In this document: positions 1 to 10,635 of the stretch, one piece after another
Numbering within the stretch: the first letter of the stretch is position 1
Layout of the letters: each line of letters opens with the position of its first letter
Source: Vulcanimicrobiota bacterium
GTDB taxonomy: Bacteria; Vulcanimicrobiota; Vulcanimicrobiia; Vulcanimicrobiales; Vulcanimicrobiaceae
Length of the DNA stretch: 38,434 bases
Direction of reading: 5' to 3'
NCBI GenBank assembly: GCA_019236975.1
Contig: JAFAHZ010000234.1
Coordinates: 1-38,434, forward strand
The notes under the pieces: generated by a model
The model's input: the letters and a program-made list of their open reading frames with translations, nothing else
Databases searched by the model: none
What the model was told of the DNA's origin: nothing
Translations under genes and position numbers: made by a program

Positions 1-42
1 TACGAAATCGATCCCAACAAACCGAATCCGATAACGGTGTAG
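1..42 (+). CDS. aceE: pyruvate dehydrogenase E1, C-terminal end (partial)
   Basis: The frame is open from base 1 and ends at TAG 40-42, giving 13 residues, YEIDPNKPNPITV. This resembles the extreme C-terminus of homodimeric AceE-type pyruvate dehydrogenase E1, which typically ends with an xxIDxxKxNP motif. E1 decarboxylates pyruvate with thiamine diphosphate and passes the acetyl group to the lipoyl arms of E2. The E2 gene follows at once, its GTG start touching this stop, so the two are surely co-transcribed. The match is short, so identity rests mainly on the neighbour. Confidence 0.7.
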   Translation, partial: YEIDPNKPNPITV

Positions 43-1812
43 GTGGCAGCCGTGAGTACGATCGACGTTCGCGTTCCCGACATCGGCGACTTCAAAGAGG
101 TGCCGGTCGTCGAGGTGCTGGTCAAGGCGGGCGATACGATCGCCAAAGAAACGCCGCTCGTCGTGCTCGAAAGCGAAAAAGCGTCGATGGAAGTCCCGTC
201 GAGTGCCGAAGGCACCGTCGCCGAAGTCAAAGTCAAACCGGGCGACAAAGTTTCTGAAGGCTCGGTGCTGCTCACTTTGCAAGGCGGCGCGACAGAAAGC
301 GCACCAGCGGCTCCCGCGCAAAGCGCACCAGCAGCTCCCGCGCAAAGCGCACCGGTAGCCCCTGTCATCCCGAGCGCAGCGGAGCGCGAAGCGCGGAGCG
401 AAGTCGAGGGACAACCACAACCGTCTGCTTCGCAAACGATCGAACTCAAGGTTCCCGATATCGGCGATTTCACCGACGTGCCGGTCGTTGACGTGCTCGT
501 CAAACCGGGCGACAACGTCGCAAAGGAAGCACCGCTCGTCGTGCTCGAGAGCGAGAAGGCATCGATGGAAGTACCGGCATCGGCAGCCGGCACGATTGTC
601 GACGTAAAAGTGAAACCGGGCGACAAAGTATCGCAAGGCAGCGTCATTGCGACGATTTCGAGCACCGTCGCGCCGAGCGCAGCGTCGGCAACGACAGATT
701 CGAGTGGTCCTTCGACTGCGGCGCTGCGCGCCTCCGCTCAGGATGACAAGCTGCGCGCCTCCGCTCAGGATGACACGCCGCGCGCCTCCGCTCAGGATGA
801 CACGCCGCGCGCCTCCGCTCAGGATGACAAGCCGCGCGCCTCCGCTCAGGCTGACAAGCTGCGCGCCTCCGCTCAGGGTGACACAGTGGCGCACGATGAT
901 ACGGGCGTCGTTCACGCGAGCCCAGCGATTCGGCGGTTCGCGCGCGAGCTCGGCGTCGATTTGCACGGCGTGCGCGGTTCGGGTCCGCACGAGCGCGTTA
1001 CGCGCGAAGACGTGCAGCGCTTCGTTAAGGACGCGCTCAAAGGTGGCGGAGCCGCGCCGGCCGCAGGCACGACGTTTGCAGGGTTGCCGCCGTGGCCGAG
1101 AGTCGATTTCGCACAGTACGGCGAGATCGAACGGAAGCCGCTGGGACGCATCAAGAAGCTGTCCGGGCCGAACCTGCACCGCAACTGGCTGCAGATTCCG
1201 CACATCACGAATCAAGACGAAGCCGACATCACCGAGCTCGAAGCGTTTCGCAACGAAGTCAATGCCGAACAGGCCAAAACCAAAGGACCGAAACTCACGA
1301 TGCTCGCGTTTCTCGTGAAAGCCTGCGTCGCGGCACTGCAGCGATTTCCCGAGTTCAACGCCTCGCTCGACGGCGAAGAGCTGGTGATCAAACGCTACTA
1401 CAATATCGGTTTCGCAGCCGACACGCCCAACGGCCTCGTCGTACCGGTGCTCAAGAATGCCGATCGCAAGGGACTGCTGGAAATCGCGGCTGAGAGTGCG
1501 GCGCTTGCGGGAAAGGCGCGTGAGGGAAAGCTCGGCCTCGGCGACATGCAGGGCGGAACGTTTACGATTTCCTCGATCGGCGGGATCGGCGGCACCGCTT
1601 TCACCCAAATCGTCAACGCGCCCGAGGTCGCAATTCTCGGCGCGGTGCGTTCGGCAACGAAACCCGTTTGGGACGGAAAGGCGTTCGTTCCGCGCCTGAT
1701 GCTGCCGATCAGCGTGAGCTACGATCATCGGGTGATCGACGGCGCCGGCGCGGCGCGCTTCCTCACCTACGTTGCGTCACTGTTAGCGGATTTTCGGCGA
1801 GTCGCGCTGTAG
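43..1812 (+). CDS. aceF: dihydrolipoamide acetyltransferase (pyruvate dehydrogenase E2)
   Basis: E2 core of the pyruvate dehydrogenase complex; it moves acetyl groups from E1 to CoA. Domains: lipoyl domain 1 at about residues 6-80 with ESEKASME (lipoyl Lys46), lipoyl domain 2 at about 133-206 (Lys172), peripheral subunit-binding domain at about 289-330, and the catalytic acyltransferase domain at about 360-589 with DHRVIDG (His562) near the C-terminus. Start is GTG 43, directly after the E1 stop; GTG 52 is an alternative. The linkers are odd: residues 83-106 repeat SAPAAPAQ, 107-124 are encoded by a dispersed-type DNA repeat, and 228-281 are six copies of a nine-residue LRASAQDDK-like unit. 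Normal linkers are Ala/Pro-rich and flexible; this one is strongly charged. Confidence 0.96.
   Translation: MAAVSTIDVRVPDIGDFKEVPVVEVLVKAGDTIAKETPLVVLESEKASMEVPSSAEGTVAEVKVKPGDKVSEGSVLLTLQGGATESAPAAPAQSAPAAPAQSAPVAPVIPSAAEREARSEVEGQPQPSASQTIELKVPDIGDFTDVPVVDVLVKPGDNVAKEAPLVVLESEKASMEVPASAAGTIVDVKVKPGDKVSQGSVIATISSTVAPSAASATTDSSGPSTAALRASAQDDKLRASAQDDTPRASAQDDTPRASAQDDKPRASAQADKLRASAQGDTVAHDDTGVVHASPAIRRFARELGVDLHGVRGSGPHERVTREDVQRFVKDALKGGGAAPAAGTTFAGLPPWPRVDFAQYGEIERKPLGRIKKLSGPNLHRNWLQIPHITNQDEADITELEAFRNEVNAEQAKTKGPKLTMLAFLVKACVAALQRFPEFNASLDGEELVIKRYYNIGFAADTPNGLVVPVLKNADRKGLLEIAAESAALAGKAREGKLGLGDMQGGTFTISSIGGIGGTAFTQIVNAPEVAILGAVRSATKPVWDGKAFVPRLMLPISVSYDHRVIDGAGAARFLTYVASLLADFRRVAL
298..361 (+). 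repeat. 24-bp tandem repeat encoding SAPAAPAQ
   Basis: Two near-identical 24-base units (298-321, 322-345) and a degenerate third (from 346) encode SAPAAPAQ in the first AceF interdomain linker. This is an ordinary Ala/Pro-rich swinging-arm linker repeat. Confidence 0.85.
363..413 (+). repeat. dispersed-type repeat element A inside the first aceF linker
   Basis: The 51 bases begin TGTCATCCCGAGCG and end GTCGAGGGACA, with a GC-rich arm of imperfect GCG/AGCG repeats between. Such TGTCATCC...GTCGAGG elements are commonly seen dispersed between genes in environmental bacterial genomes (recollection of the pattern, not a search). Here the element is read in frame as roughly VIPSAAEREARSEVEG. A related element lies inverted at 708-748. 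Confidence 0.7.
708..748 (-). repeat. dispersed-type repeat element B, inverted relative to A, in the second aceF linker
   Basis: On the plus strand it starts TCCTTCGACTGCG and ends CTCAGGATGACA. Its reverse complement begins TGTCATCCTGAGCG and ends GTCGAAGGA, matching both ends of element A. The two linkers of one protein therefore carry the same kind of element in opposite orientations. The right half of element B is the unit amplified in the following tandem array. Confidence 0.65.
724..885 (+). repeat. six 27-bp tandem units in the aceF linker
   Basis: Units at 724-750, 751-777, 778-804, 805-831, 832-858 and 859-885 abut without spacers. Each encodes [LP]RASAQ[DAG]D[KT]. Variation between units is only a few bases, indicating recent expansion by slippage or unequal recombination. 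The 27-base period preserves frame. The array lies just before the subunit-binding domain. Confidence 0.97.
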
Positions 1813-1855
1813 GTAGGTACAGGCTATACCTGACCGGCATTCGGCAGGAGGTTGT

Positions 1856-3025
1856 ATGTGTTCGAAGTTTTCGGCGCTGTCGCTAACGCTCGCCGCACTT
1901 TCGCTTTCGGCGTGCGCATCTTCCCCCGATTCGGCGATCTCCGCGCGGGCCGTACTGCCGGCTTTTGGGCCCACGGCCAGCGTGCACGGCGTGATCAAAG
2001 ACAAGGCGTTGAGGGCGCGGTCGTCAACGCAGTATCTCTACGTCGGAAGCGAGACGTCGGGAGAACGCGCGACGCTGATGCAATACGGCCTCGGCGGCGC
2101 ACGCATTCGCTCCGTGGCGGGCGGGATCGACGGCAAAGGAGAGGGGGCCTTTGCCTTCGACGAAGCCGGAAATCTGTACGACGTCGGCGTGAGCTGCGAC
2201 GGCAGCAAATACCAAGGCTGCGTGGACGTCTTCGCGCCAGGCCGCGTACGACCGTTGCGATCGATTCTGCTTCCCGTGGGTTACGATGCGGATTGCCTGG
2301 GGTTCGATAAGCAGGGCGAGCTCTACGTCGCCAACGATGGGCCCGGCGCGGGGTCTATCGGCGTTTTTTCGACCGCCGGAAAACTTCTACGGACGATTTC
2401 CGCCGGCATTCGTTCGCCGCTGACGTTCGTCTTCGACCGGCGCGGCAATCTGTACGTGGCCGACGGCGATCAATACTTCCACAATCGCTCCCCGAACGCC
2501 GTGACCGTCTACGGCCCCGGAGCGGCCAAGCCGGCGCGCAGCATCTCGATACCGTACGCGCGCGGCATACCGGTGTTCTTGGCCGTTTCCCCTCGCGACG
2601 ATCTCTACGTCGCCGAAAATCCGCTGCCGGACTCGCGCGCGAGCCGCATCGATGCGTTCGCGCCCGGTGCATCGCTACCGAAACTTTCCATCGCAGCGCC
2701 CGCGGCGCTTCTCAAAATCGCCGGCATGGCTTTCGACCGCGCCGGACGGCTCGTCGTTGCCTACGACGCTCCCGGCGATAACGGCGGCGAAGTCGTCACG
2801 TACGCGCCCGGTACCAGACGAATCCTCGAACAGCTGACATGCTGCGGCACGAGCGGCTCCGACGCACCGGCCGGGGTCGCCATCGATTCCGAGAACCGCG
2901 TCTATGTTGGATGGCTCAAAGCCGATGCCGTTCTCGTCTACCGAGCGCTGGAAACGTCGCCGTTCGAAACGATCCGCAAGGGCCTCGCTCCGCTCGTGTA
3001 TGCGGTGGCAATCGGTCCGCGCTAG
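1856..3025 (+). CDS. lipoprotein with NHL/SMP-30-like beta-propeller repeats
   Basis: A 389-residue protein. The start ATG follows a perfect AGGAGG (1846-1851) at 4 bases. The N-terminus is a lipoprotein signal with lipobox LSAC (Cys19 or so), so the mature protein should be membrane-anchored, probably in the periplasm or on the surface. The rest repeats blades of the form GxLYVAxx (LYVANDG, LYVADGD, LYVAENP, VYVGWLK), typical of NHL or gluconolactonase-like propellers. No catalytic residues can be assigned; a binding or scaffold role is possible. It sits between aceF and a second copy of the aceF 3' end, so it may have arrived by recombination. Confidence 0.85.
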   Translation: MCSKFSALSLTLAALSLSACASSPDSAISARAVLPAFGPTASVHGVIKDKALRARSSTQYLYVGSETSGERATLMQYGLGGARIRSVAGGIDGKGEGAFAFDEAGNLYDVGVSCDGSKYQGCVDVFAPGRVRPLRSILLPVGYDADCLGFDKQGELYVANDGPGAGSIGVFSTAGKLLRTISAGIRSPLTFVFDRRGNLYVADGDQYFHNRSPNAVTVYGPGAAKPARSISIPYARGIPVFLAVSPRDDLYVAENPLPDSRASRIDAFAPGASLPKLSIAAPAALLKIAGMAFDRAGRLVVAYDAPGDNGGEVVTYAPGTRRILEQLTCCGTSGSDAPAGVAIDSENRVYVGWLKADAVLVYRALETSPFETIRKGLAPLVYAVAIGPR

Positions 3026-3038
3026 ACGGGCCGGACGC

Positions 3039-3080
3039 GTTGCGGGTCTGCTGGCCGACTTTCGAAGGGTCGCGCTCTAG
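3039..3080 (+). pseudogene. remnant of a second aceF 3' end
   Basis: The bases encode VAGLLADFRRVAL followed by TAG. The genuine aceF end at 1771-1812 encodes VASLLADFRRVAL and TAG. Twelve of 13 residues agree, yet 11 of 42 bases differ, mostly synonymously, so the two came from diverged coding copies rather than a fresh duplication. The match may extend weakly left to a GACGG at about 3025, which would correspond to the DGAG motif of aceF. No start or upstream domain remains. Confidence 0.75.
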
Positions 3081-3099
3081 CGTTCCGAACCGCGCTGCC

Positions 3100-4698
3100 A
3101 TGAAGCGCGCGGTCGTTTTCGCTTTGCTCCTCGCCGCCGTGGGGTGCACGCGTACGAACGGGACGGGCGGCTGGGGCACGCCGCACGAGCTCACGATCGT
3201 TCGCGCCAACGACACGCCCTCGCTCAATCCGCTTTTTGCGTTCGATCAGCCGGATATCGATATCACGCAGCTCTACGCCGAGCCGCTCGTCGGGTTGAGC
3301 GCGAACAACCAGCTCGTTCCGCTCGTCGCCGCGCGCGTACCGACCGTCGCGAACGGCGACGTGGCGCGCGACGGACGAACGGTTACGTATCACCTTCGGC
3401 ACGGCGTTCGCTTCGCCGACGGCGTCGCGCTCACGTCGAAGGACGTCGCGTTTACGTACCGCGCGATTCTCGATCCGCGCAATCCGGTCACCGAAGCGCA
3501 GCCGTACCGCATCATCGACCGGCTCCGGACTCCGGATCCGTATACCGTAGTGCTGCATTTCCGGCGGCCGTGGGGAGCCGCTACCGCGGCGCTCTTTGCG
3601 GTGTCCGATTTTATCTACGGCATCTTGCCGGCGCACGCGTTTGCGAGCACCGATCTTTCGCACGCCGCCTGGAACGACCGTCCGTTCGGGAGCGGACCGT
3701 TCCGCGTCGTGCGGTGGGAACACGGCGACCGCATCGTGCTCGAACCGAATCCTTATGCCTGGCGCAAACCGCATCTCACCCGGCTCGTACTCAAGATCGT
3801 CCCCGATCGCAACACCGAGCTGCTGCTTTTTCAGACGCATGCCGTCGACGTCGTCGACTATCTGACCGACGATCAAGCCGCGCAACGCCGCGACGTTCTC
3901 GGCACATCGTTAATCCGCACGGAAAAGAATCATCTCGCCTACGCTTCGTTTCAACTGCGCCGGGCTCCGACCGACGATCCGCGCGTGCGTCGCGCAATCG
4001 CCGAGTCCATCCAACGAAACGAAATCGCGCGCAAAGTGTATCACGGCCTGTGGCCGCTGGCGACCACGGAGATCGCGCCCGTATTGTGGGGACACGATCG
4101 GGGCGTTCGCGCCCCCGCTTTCGATCTTGCCGCCGCAGCACGCGACTTCGATGCAGCCGGCTGGCATCTCGTTCGCGGCATCCGCACAAAGAACGGGCGG
4201 CCGCTCACGATCGACGTCGCGTACGAAGCGTCGAATCAAGGAGAACGCAGCGTCGCTATAGTGATTCAGGAGAATCTGGAGCGAGTGGGCGTGACGGCCG
4301 ACGTCCGCGGCTACCCGACCAACGTCTTCTACGCCGTTCCGGACGGCACGTATTACGGCGGCCGGTTCAACCTCGCGATCAGCGGATTCTACGGCGGGGC
4401 CGATCCGGAACAGAGCGAGTTTTGGACGTGCGATCGCGTCGCGCCCAACGGCCCGAACGTCGCGCGCTATTGCACGCCCGCTTACGACGCGCTTTTTAAC
4501 GCGCAATCGCAGCTCGTTGACCGCAGCGCTCGCTCCGCCGAGTTCGCTCGGATGCAACGCGAGCTCGCCGGCGCGGCCGTCTTCCTACCGCTGGTGTATC
4601 GCGGCGATTACTCAGCCGCCAATCCGGCCGTCCGCGGCTGGGCGCCCAACATGCTCTTCGAGTTTTCCAACGCCGACGAATGGGACCTAACGCGTTAA
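3100..4698 (+). CDS. ABC transporter substrate-binding lipoprotein, peptide/nickel family (SBP_bac_5)
   Basis: A 532-residue family 5 extracellular solute-binding protein, the class that delivers peptides, nickel or other solutes to ABC permeases. The start ATG 3100 gives a short lipoprotein signal with a VGC lipobox (residues 15-17). Family hallmarks include TPSLNPLF near the mature N-terminus, YHLRHGVRFADG, the VAFTYRAILDP segment, and FGSGPFRVVRWEHGDRI. Length is typical (500-600). No permease or ATPase genes are adjacent, so it is an orphan that must use components encoded elsewhere. A hairpin overlaps its stop codon. Confidence 0.93.
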   Translation: MKRAVVFALLLAAVGCTRTNGTGGWGTPHELTIVRANDTPSLNPLFAFDQPDIDITQLYAEPLVGLSANNQLVPLVAARVPTVANGDVARDGRTVTYHLRHGVRFADGVALTSKDVAFTYRAILDPRNPVTEAQPYRIIDRLRTPDPYTVVLHFRRPWGAATAALFAVSDFIYGILPAHAFASTDLSHAAWNDRPFGSGPFRVVRWEHGDRIVLEPNPYAWRKPHLTRLVLKIVPDRNTELLLFQTHAVDVVDYLTDDQAAQRRDVLGTSLIRTEKNHLAYASFQLRRAPTDDPRVRRAIAESIQRNEIARKVYHGLWPLATTEIAPVLWGHDRGVRAPAFDLAAAARDFDAAGWHLVRGIRTKNGRPLTIDVAYEASNQGERSVAIVIQENLERVGVTADVRGYPTNVFYAVPDGTYYGGRFNLAISGFYGGADPEQSEFWTCDRVAPNGPNVARYCTPAYDALFNAQSQLVDRSARSAEFARMQRELAGAAVFLPLVYRGDYSAANPAVRGWAPNMLFEFSNADEWDLTR

Positions 4699-4720
4699 AC
4701 CTGACGGCGGTTGTCAGGTT
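4698..4720 (+). terminator. hairpin after the substrate-binding protein gene
   Basis: An 8-bp perfect stem (AACCTGAC at 4698-4705, GTCAGGTT at 4713-4720) with a 7-base loop begins at the last base of the stop codon and is followed by TGTCTTGCT. The T run is weak, so it could be a poor terminator or an mRNA-stabilising hairpin. Confidence 0.5.
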
Positions 4721-4769
4721 TGTCTTGCTACCCTAGGCGTAACAACGATGCTTATGTGAGGAGACAGAC

Positions 4770-5153
4770 ATGGCCACCGACACAGCCACCACCCTCCGGA
4801 AGACGGTTACGGGGATCGACATCGCAGGGTACCTCGTGCGCGATCCGCAGGCCGCCATCGCGTTCTACCGCGACAAGCTCGGCATCGAGCCGACCGAAAT
4901 CGACGACCAGGGACGGGGCGCCGAGTTTACGCTCTCCGACGGAACGACGTTCGGCGTCTGGAATCCGCCCGACGACAACGCCGGCGGCTTCGTGATGTTT
5001 GCCGTGAGCAATCTCCAGGAAGCGGTGCAGACGTATCGCTCGCGCGGCGTCGGCGTCAGCGACATCACCGAAACGCCGGTATGTTATATGGCGTTCGCGC
5101 AGGATCCGGAAGGCAACGGTATCATCCTGCACCAGCGCAAGCTCAACGGTTAG
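4770..5153 (+). CDS. VOC-family (glyoxalase/bleomycin-resistance fold) protein
   Basis: A 127-residue single-domain vicinal-oxygen-chelate protein. The start ATG follows GAGGAG with 6-7 bases spacing. The paired beta-alpha-beta-beta-beta modules are visible: AGYLVRDPQAAIAFYRDKLG at residues 18-37, GAEFTLSDGTTFGVW, then GFVMFAVSNLQEAVQTYRSR and AFAQDPEGNGIILHQ at the end. VOC proteins bind or transform small molecules, often with a metal; substrate cannot be read from sequence. Its stop overlaps the convergent WYL regulator stop by four bases (TTAG). Confidence 0.9.
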   Translation: MATDTATTLRKTVTGIDIAGYLVRDPQAAIAFYRDKLGIEPTEIDDQGRGAEFTLSDGTTFGVWNPPDDNAGGFVMFAVSNLQEAVQTYRSRGVGVSDITETPVCYMAFAQDPEGNGIILHQRKLNG

Positions 5154-6094
5154 GCGTTCCGCTCGACGAACTGCCGCGCGCGTGCGATCGCACGGTCGCG
5201 CAGCGCGGCAGGCTCGAGCACGCGTGCGACGTCGGCCCACGCAATGGCTTGGTAGACCGCCATCTCATCGCCAGGCAGCGTGACGCGCACGATCGCTTCG
5301 CCGTCGCGGCGCTCGATCAGTTCGACGGGCCAATAGGCCGAGAGACGTTCGATCGCCGAAGGCTCGACGGCAAACGTCACCACGAGATTTTCACTTCGCG
5401 ACGTCTCCGCAAAGCGCGCCGACGATTCGGCCCAATACCGCTCGAGATCGAAGTCGCTGGGTCGCGAAAAGTGCTCCTCGAGCTCGCTCGCGCCGGCGAT
5501 GCGCTCGACCCGAAAGCTGCGCAGCTCGTTCTCGGAACGCGCAACCAAATACCAAATTCCCGCTTTCGCCACCAGCCCCAACGGTTCGACGACGCGCGTC
5601 GAGGCGTTGCGATTGCGGTCTTCGTATCGCATCTCGACGCGCCGGTCGTCCCATACGGCGCGCCGCAGCAGCGTCAGCAATGCGCGCGGCGGCTCGGCTT
5701 GATTCCAGCGCCGGCCGTCGAGATGGATGCGAGAACGCGATTTTTCCGCCGCGCGCCGGTGCACGTCGGCGAGGCCGCCGTGCAGCTTCTCGAGCGCGCG
5801 ATCGAGCCCGCCGTCGAATCCTAAGTCGGCGAGCGGACTCGCTCCGGATGCAAAGAGCGCGCGAATCTCGTCTTCACTGAAGTGCGTGAGGGTCTGACGA
5901 TACCCGTCGGAAAGCAGAATACCGCCCGTCGAACCGCGCTCGCAATAGACCGGTACGCCGGCGGCGCTCAGGGCGTCGACGTCGCGGTAAATCGTCCGTT
6001 CGGAAACCTCCAACAGTTCCGCCAGCACGGGCGCGGTGCATTGACCGCGCGATTGCAGCAGCAGGAGCAGCGAGATGAGGCGATCGGCCTTCAC
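5150..6094 (-). CDS. YafY-like HTH/WYL-domain transcriptional regulator
   Basis: A 314-residue regulator. The N-terminal winged helix (about residues 1-60) contains VSERTIYRDVDALSAAGVPV, the recognition region of DeoR/YafY-type proteins; the middle and C-terminal part is the WYL ligand-sensing region with GIWYLVARSEN and FRVERI. I chose GTG 6094 because it begins the conserved [13 protein letters not shown] helix and overlaps the upstream TMEM175-like stop as GTGA; a longer open frame upstream lies inside that gene. It is the last gene of the run beginning at 11276. WYL proteins often sense ligands or nucleic acid damage signals; the target is unknown. Confidence 0.9.
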   Translation of the reverse strand: MKADRLISLLLLLQSRGQCTAPVLAELLEVSERTIYRDVDALSAAGVPVYCERGSTGGILLSDGYRQTLTHFSEDEIRALFASGASPLADLGFDGGLDRALEKLHGGLADVHRRAAEKSRSRIHLDGRRWNQAEPPRALLTLLRRAVWDDRRVEMRYEDRNRNASTRVVEPLGLVAKAGIWYLVARSENELRSFRVERIAGASELEEHFSRPSDFDLERYWAESSARFAETSRSENLVVTFAVEPSAIERLSAYWPVELIERRDGEAIVRVTLPGDEMAVYQAIAWADVARVLEPAALRDRAIARARQFVERNA

Positions 6095-6722
6095 GAAGCA
6101 CCGCGGGTGTGGAGTGCTACGCGAGCGTACAGGCGCCACAAGAGCGGCGCAATTGGAATCAACAAGAACGCGTACTCCACTTGAATGCGAACCGCCATCG
6201 TGACGAATACCGCGAGGGCCGTTCCCACGCCCACGGCAATCAGCCGCCCAGCCGCAAATACGCCCGAACTGCGAGCGGCGGCGTCGAGGCGATTCCAGCT
6301 GAGGCGCAGACACAACGCCCAATTGACACCCAGCACGACGTACATCACTCCAAACGTGATGATGTAGGAAAGCGCCGCGAACCGGTGGTCGGAGTCCTCA
6401 TGTTGAAAGTGCACGAACAACTGCAGCTGGTACACCAGCCAAACGATGAGTGCGAGCGTAATGAAGTTCAATACCATCGGCAGCGGACGAGGCACGAACG
6501 AATATTCGAACAACCGGTGATGCGTGTACCAGGCCGACGCCACGATTGCAAACGTCGACATGAACGCTAGCAGCGGCGTTGGATGCGTGTAAATCTCCGA
6601 AGCGTGAGCGGGGATGACGAAACTCAGGCTGAGCTGCGCCAAGCTGAACCCCATGACGATATCGGAGAACGCCTCGAGGCGGTGGGTGAGCCGCTCCTCG
6701 TGCGCGTCCTCGAAGCGCTGCG

Positions 6723-6729
<7 letters not shown>
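6091..6729 (-). CDS. TMEM175-like (DUF1211) membrane protein, start uncertain
   Basis: An integral membrane protein of about 200 residues with about five to six hydrophobic segments, resembling bacterial TMEM175/DUF1211 proteins, which can form potassium channels. The family signature RxxxFSD is present as RLEAFSD, but it is encoded upstream of the first ATG (6654). Between the aconitase stop and that ATG the frame is open and conserved in character, yet it holds no ATG, GTG or TTG; the coordinates given assume initiation near ATC 6729, overlapping the aconitase stop (ATT 6738 is another option). Starting at ATG 6654 would remove the signature. The gene is translationally embedded between acnA and the WYL regulator. 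Confidence 0.8.
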
Positions 6730-9444
<2,715 letters not shown>

Positions 9445-9464
<20 letters not shown>

Positions 9465-10635
9465 GGGAAACGGTTATTTTGGGATCGCCGTGCGCGTAGC
9501 CTTCGATGCGCACGACCGCCTCGCCGGACAAAAGTCGCCACAGCGGCTCCGCCACGAGCTCGAGCCGCCACGGCGCGAGGTCGAGCGCCGCGTCGAAAGC
9601 CGCCCGCTCGCGAGGCGCGTCGCGGGCGAGCCGCTCGAGGGCCGCGCGCGGTACGAGCAGGCTCGCGGGCAACTCGGACTCTCGCGCGATCTCGCCGGCG
9701 ACGACCCCGAGCAGCGACACGAGGGTATCGCGCGACGGCCCCAGCGGACGCTGCGGCTTCTCGGGAAGCTCGGCTTCGGGAATAGCTTGCCCGCGCGCGA
9801 CGGCTTGAAGGATCGCGCTCCCGAGCTGCCGCCGCGCACCCGTATCCAGACGGCGCAGCTGCGCGAGATCTTCGGGCTCTTTGGGCCGCAGCGTGACCAG
9901 GCCGGCGACGACGTCGTCGGGCACGACGTATTTTACCGGTACGTCGCGCTCGCGAGCGATGCGTTCGCGCAGCTTGACGATCTCGCTCAAAATGCCGAGT
10001 TCGCGCCGCGACATGCGCGTCGCGCCCGGAATTCGCAAGTACGCGCGCCGCTCGTCGACGCGGTAACGATCGAGCTCGCCGAGCTGCGCGCACTCCTCGG
10101 TCGCCCACTCCAACCGGCCTTTTGCGTGCAGCCGCTCGCGCAACGCGTCGTACATGGGCAAGAGGTGCGCGACATCGTCGACGAGATAGTCGATTTGCCG
10201 CTCGGAAAAGGGGCGCGCCGACCAGTCGCTGACGGTTTGCGACTTCGCCAAGCGCACTTGGCGGAGGTCGCGCACCAAATCCGCCAGCGATATCTGCATG
10301 CCGTAGCCGAGAAACGCCGCCATCACTTGCGTGTCGTACACGCTGAGCGGAATGCGATCGAAACGGTCGGCAAAAATTTTTAGATCCGAGGAGAGCGCGT
10401 GCCCCACCACCGTCGCCTCGGCGAGCGCTTCGGCGAGCGGACGCAAGTCGTGGATCGCCAGGGGATCGACGATTGCCGCGCCGTCGTCGAAAGCGAGCTG
10501 CACGACCATCAAACGCGGCGAATACGTACGTTCGGCGTGAAATTCGGTGTCGATCGCGACGCGGGGCGCCGATCGCACGCGCGCGCAGAGCGCTTTCAAG
10601 TCGCCGGCGGTGGAAACGATTTCAGGAACGATCAC
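9445..10635 (-). CDS. rnd: ribonuclease D
   Basis: A 396-residue 3'-5' exoribonuclease that trims tRNA and other small RNAs. The DEDD exonuclease domain (about residues 1-175) shows Exo[18 protein letters not shown], Exo[15 protein letters not shown] and Exo[14 protein letters not shown] with Tyr and Asp in the Y-x3-D spacing. An HRDC domain follows at about 205-285 ([17 protein letters not shown]). Start GTG 10635 overlaps the upstream TGA as GTGA; longer versions reading into the VTT gene lack family similarity. Length suits E. coli RNase D (375) plus a short tail. Confidence 0.93.

Noticed and set aside
724-885. CRISPR-like array
   Set aside because: The 27-base units abut with no spacers and are in frame in aceF.
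2839-3099. Upstream extension of the substrate-binding protein
   Set aside because: It lies in the lipoprotein gene in another frame; the lipobox signal at ATG 3100 fixes the start.
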